This document shows, one piece after another, positions 29,690 to 31,567 of a stretch of DNA of 31,567 bases. Positions within the stretch are counted from its first letter, which is position 1. Each line of letters opens with the position of its first letter. The notes under the pieces are model-generated. The model searched no databases and was not told the origin of the DNA. It saw nothing but the letters and a program-made list of their open reading frames with translations. This DNA comes from a virus, in IMG/VR virus record IMGVR_UViG_3300032238_001658, positions 1-31,567 of that record, one strand, 5' to 3'. The translations under genes were made by a program, and so were the position numbers.

Positions 29690-30359
29690 TTTGCCCAGTA
29701 TTGTGACGTACAAATTCTTTAATGTAGCGAACTAATAACTTAATATAATCCCCTTTGTTTCTTTTGTCAAATATTTTGACTTCACCACCAGGAGTTACCA
29801 TGATAGTAATAAGTTTAACTGGAACAATATTAGTCAGTTCATAATAAGCAGCAGCATAAAATGTTTCTTGTACAAAGTAATTTTCAATCCACTCTTCTGG
29901 TTTAATCTTATCTGAAGTCTTAAAGTCTATAACTGCAAGTTCTCCTTCATATTCAGCAATACAATCTACTCTTCCAGCGAGTCCAAAATATTCTGAATAT
30001 AAAGTCCTTTCAATTGCATGAATATTATTTATCTTATCAAGATAAGGTTTAGCATGAATGAACATAATCTTTGTCATTGGTTGGTAATTATTCCAATCCA
30101 ATTCTTTGTTCTCCAAATAGTCTTGACAGACTAGGTGAAAATCAGTACCTCTTGCTGTTGCTCTTTTAGTAATACGATTTGCTTCCTCAAGACCAACTCT
30201 TTGTCTCCATTTAACGAAGACTTCCCTGTTGAAAAAGCTTGTGACAGAAGTAATAGAAGGCACCCATTCTCCATTAGGTAGGTTATAGAGACGGATGCTT
30301 TCTGTTGTTTTACATTCCAATTCAATATCACCCAGATAATTATGATGAATAAAACTCAT
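29679..30359 (-). CDS. PD-(D/E)XK (RecB/MGME1-like) exonuclease (226 aa)
   Basis: The nuclease core is clear: a helix with RGTDFHLVCQDYLENKE (conserved His), then FGLAGRVDCIAEYEG (Asp) and ELAVIDFKTSDKIKPEEWIE (D-x-K), followed by YFVQETFYAAAYYEL with the QxxxYxxA motif of RecB-family enzymes. It probably degrades or processes DNA ends during replication, recombination or host DNA recycling. The protein sits between phoH and gp33, a usual place in T4-like cyanophages. It overlaps the GIY-YIG stop region by four bases, so an endonuclease gene has been inserted directly upstream. Confidence 0.85.
   Translation of the reverse strand: MSFIHHNYLGDIELECKTTESIRLYNLPNGEWVPSITSVTSFFNREVFVKWRQRVGLEEANRITKRATARGTDFHLVCQDYLENKELDWNNYQPMTKIMFIHAKPYLDKINNIHAIERTLYSEYFGLAGRVDCIAEYEGELAVIDFKTSDKIKPEEWIENYFVQETFYAAAYYELTNIVPVKLITIMVTPGGEVKIFDKRNKGDYIKLLVRYIKEFVRHNTGQNGE
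29742..29770 (-). promoter_or_regulatory. Possible sigma70-like promoter for gp33 (TTGACA-17-TATATT)
   Basis: Minus-strand TTGACA (29765-29770) and TATATT (29742-29747) are 17 bases apart inside the last third of the exonuclease gene. The predicted start near 29735 leaves a leader of about 46 bases before gp33. Confidence 0.5.
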
Positions 30360-31096
30360 TTATTTTTCCTTTTAAATTTAATTCTACCATAAGAAAATCC
30401 TTCTGGCAATTTTTCACTTGCAAAAATACAAGTTTCTATTTTTCCATCATTAATCCAAATTCTTTTAGGACGATTTTTTGCTTTTTCTTTTAATTTTTCA
30501 ATAGTTTCTGGTGAATGTTTTTTTCCATACATAGGATTATTTTTACCAGAAATATCATAATGATTTTCACTAATTTTTTTTCTTGTTTCTTCTGAAAGAG
30601 TTCTCCCTAAATTTATTTGTCGCAATTTTTCAATAGTTTCTGGACTAAATTTTCTACCAATTAACCAAGGTTTATTTTTTCCTTTTGAAGAGGCACTCAT
30701 TTTTTTCTTTGTTTCTTCTGTATGATTTTTGCCATACATACCAACTTTTTTTTCTTTATGGAGTTGTTTAACTCTTTCAGAACATTCTTGTCGATATTCT
30801 TCGGTAACTTCCCAACCAAAAATTCCATCACCACCATCAGTTAAATTATAACCATAAGGAACTTTAGTATTATACTTCTTAATATAATACTGTTCTAATT
30901 CATATGCTCTTCCAGCAGTATCAACTTCTTCAATTAATTCAATAAAAAACTTATTTTCACCATATTTTTTGATTGCTTCAGTTAAAAGAAATCCTCTTTT
31001 GGCGTGTTGATAAAATCTTTCGGTTATAGAAAATTTAGTTATTCCAACATACTGCTTTTTATTTTCAAAATTGGTAATTAAGTAAATATTATACAT
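30356..31096 (-). CDS. GIY-YIG homing endonuclease with NUMOD3 repeats (246 aa)
   Basis: The GIY-YIG domain is at residues 1-95: MYNIYLITNFENKKQYVGIT, ERFYQHAKRG (catalytic Arg), the Glu helix AYELEQYYIKKYNTKVPYGY and NLTDGGDG. NUMOD3 motifs follow: MYGKNHTEETKKKMSASSKG, GRKFSPETIEKLRQINLGRT, NPMYGKKHSPETIEKLKEKA, and a C-terminal PKRIWINDGKIETCIF segment typical of such enzymes. It lies between phoH and the exonuclease, an insertion point in an otherwise compact replication block, and overlaps the exonuclease start by four bases. A late promoter in the loop of an inverted repeat lies immediately upstream. Confidence 0.92.
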   Translation of the reverse strand: MYNIYLITNFENKKQYVGITKFSITERFYQHAKRGFLLTEAIKKYGENKFFIELIEEVDTAGRAYELEQYYIKKYNTKVPYGYNLTDGGDGIFGWEVTEEYRQECSERVKQLHKEKKVGMYGKNHTEETKKKMSASSKGKNKPWLIGRKFSPETIEKLRQINLGRTLSEETRKKISENHYDISGKNNPMYGKKHSPETIEKLKEKAKNRPKRIWINDGKIETCIFASEKLPEGFSYGRIKFKRKNK

Positions 31097-31100
31097 TATC

Positions 31101-31152
31101 TAACTCATAAAAGGTTATAATTATTTATCTAAATGTAAACCTTTACGAGTTA
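31101..31152 (-). repeat. Inverted repeat with late promoter in the loop (GIY-YIG gene)
   Basis: TAACTCATAAAAGGTT (31101-31116) and AACCTTTACGAGTTA (31138-31152) are near-perfect reverse complements with one extra base and one mismatch. The loop holds GATAAATA. The arm nearer the gene contains GAGTTAGATA, the likely ribosome-binding region, so pairing would hide it. Confidence 0.75.
31122..31129 (-). promoter_or_regulatory. Late promoter GATAAATA in hairpin loop
   Basis: One base from the late consensus on the minus strand. Transcription would start near 31116 at the edge of the second arm, so the first arm would be absent from late RNA. Confidence 0.6.
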
Positions 31153-31161
31153 AACATAAAA

Positions 31162-31567
31162 TCAAAGACTAATACCTAATTGATATTTTGCAGTTAGATA
31201 TTCTTTAACAATCCCTGAACGAACAACGTCTTCAATACCAAATTCAATAATATCAAAAGAAGGCATATTACGAAGAATTTTCATAAAATCAATGATACCA
31301 TTTCTTTCACTTGTTTTAATTAAATCACTTTGAGTAGCATCTCCGCAGAACATAATTTTACTATCCTCACCGACACGAGTAATAATACTATCAAGTTCAT
31401 GTCCATTTAGATTGGCAAACTCATCTACAATGATAATTGAATTATCCAGAGTAGTTCCCCTAATAAAAGAAGTACTCCAAAAACTAATCGTTCCTTGTGT
31501 TTTGAGGTTTCCATACAGCATTTCAAACGATGCTTCATCAGGCAACTCAAACATATACTTCACCATA
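31162..31567 (-). CDS. phoH: PhoH-like P-loop ATPase, C-terminal part (5' end outside window)
   Basis: The visible ~135 residues contain the Walker B strand NSIIIVDEFANLN and the following IMFCGDATQSDL motif (sensor-like Asp and Gln) of PhoH ATPases, with GTISFWSTSFIRGTTLDNS before and a C-terminal GIVKEYLTAKYQLGISL. The Walker A motif lies beyond the window edge; the frame is open through 31567, so an apparent ATG at 31566 is internal. PhoH is nearly universal in T4-like cyanophages; its role in phosphate stress is presumed from the bacterial name but not proven. It heads the leftward replication block, and a GIY-YIG gene has been inserted downstream. Confidence 0.9.
   Translation of the reverse strand, partial: MVKYMFELPDEASFEMLYGNLKTQGTISFWSTSFIRGTTLDNSIIIVDEFANLNGHELDSIITRVGEDSKIMFCGDATQSDLIKTSERNGIIDFMKILRNMPSFDIIEFGIEDVVRSGIVKEYLTAKYQLGISL

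Noticed and set aside
1-31567. CRISPR array, insertion sequence or anti-phage defence cassette
   Set aside because: No regularly spaced direct repeats, transposase or defence-type domains were seen; mobile elements are all homing-type.

Overview
This AT-rich window is part of the genome of a T4-like cyanophage (a myovirus of marine Synechococcus or Prochlorococcus). It carries a recognisable T4-type baseplate and tail gene set: gp4, gp53, gp48, gp54-like, gp26, gp51-like, gp27-like and gp5. It also carries a replication and late-transcription block (gp32, gp59, gp33, a PD-(D/E)XK exonuclease and a partial PhoH). The cyanobacterial setting is shown by a CP12-like Calvin-cycle regulator, a DUF1825 protein (a cyanobacterial family) and a cyanobacterial-type intron-bearing tRNA-Leu.

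Layout. Positions 1-3739 (-) hold the 3739-base visible part of a giant virion protein. Positions 3740-6042 (-) are a small early-type region. It has a sigma70-like promoter at 6014-6042, small unknown genes, tRNA-Leu(UAA) split by a group I intron, an HNH endonuclease, tRNA-Thr(UGU), three very small genes, and a second sigma70-like promoter that runs straight into a terminator. Positions 6046-22982 (-) are the late structural block: virion decoration or fibre-like proteins, a 1348-aa PA14-like repeat protein, gp5, cp12, gp27-like, two large tail proteins with different cell-wall-lytic domains, gp51-like, gp26 and gp54-like. Positions 22984-26703 (+) hold a short late cluster: gp4, a GIY-YIG endonuclease, an unknown 130-aa protein, gp48 and gp53. 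Positions 26687-31567 (-) hold a GIY-YIG endonuclease, gp32, DUF1825, gp59, gp33, exonuclease, another GIY-YIG endonuclease and phoH.

Regulation. T4-type late promoters (TATAAATA or one-base variants) precede most structural genes. Sigma70-like TTGACA/TATAAT-type promoters precede the early-type genes.

Most interesting signals. First, a 198-nt group I intron sits between anticodon bases 34 and 35 of the phage tRNA-Leu(UAA), with a free-standing HNH endonuclease gene 46 bases downstream. Second, all five homing-endonuclease genes (one HNH, four GIY-YIG, one of them truncated) have an inverted repeat at the start of the gene arranged around a TATAAATA-type late promoter. A read-through transcript would fold over the ribosome-binding or start region, whereas a late transcript would lose the left arm and be free. 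This is the logic known for T4 I-TevI, here apparently shared by unrelated endonuclease families. Other points are a gene that seems to start at ATT behind a perfect GGAGG, a candidate RNA of about 59 nt, and a roughly 70-base element upstream of two unrelated genes 23.6 kb apart. No gene-free stretch exceeds 300 bases apart from the RNA genes.
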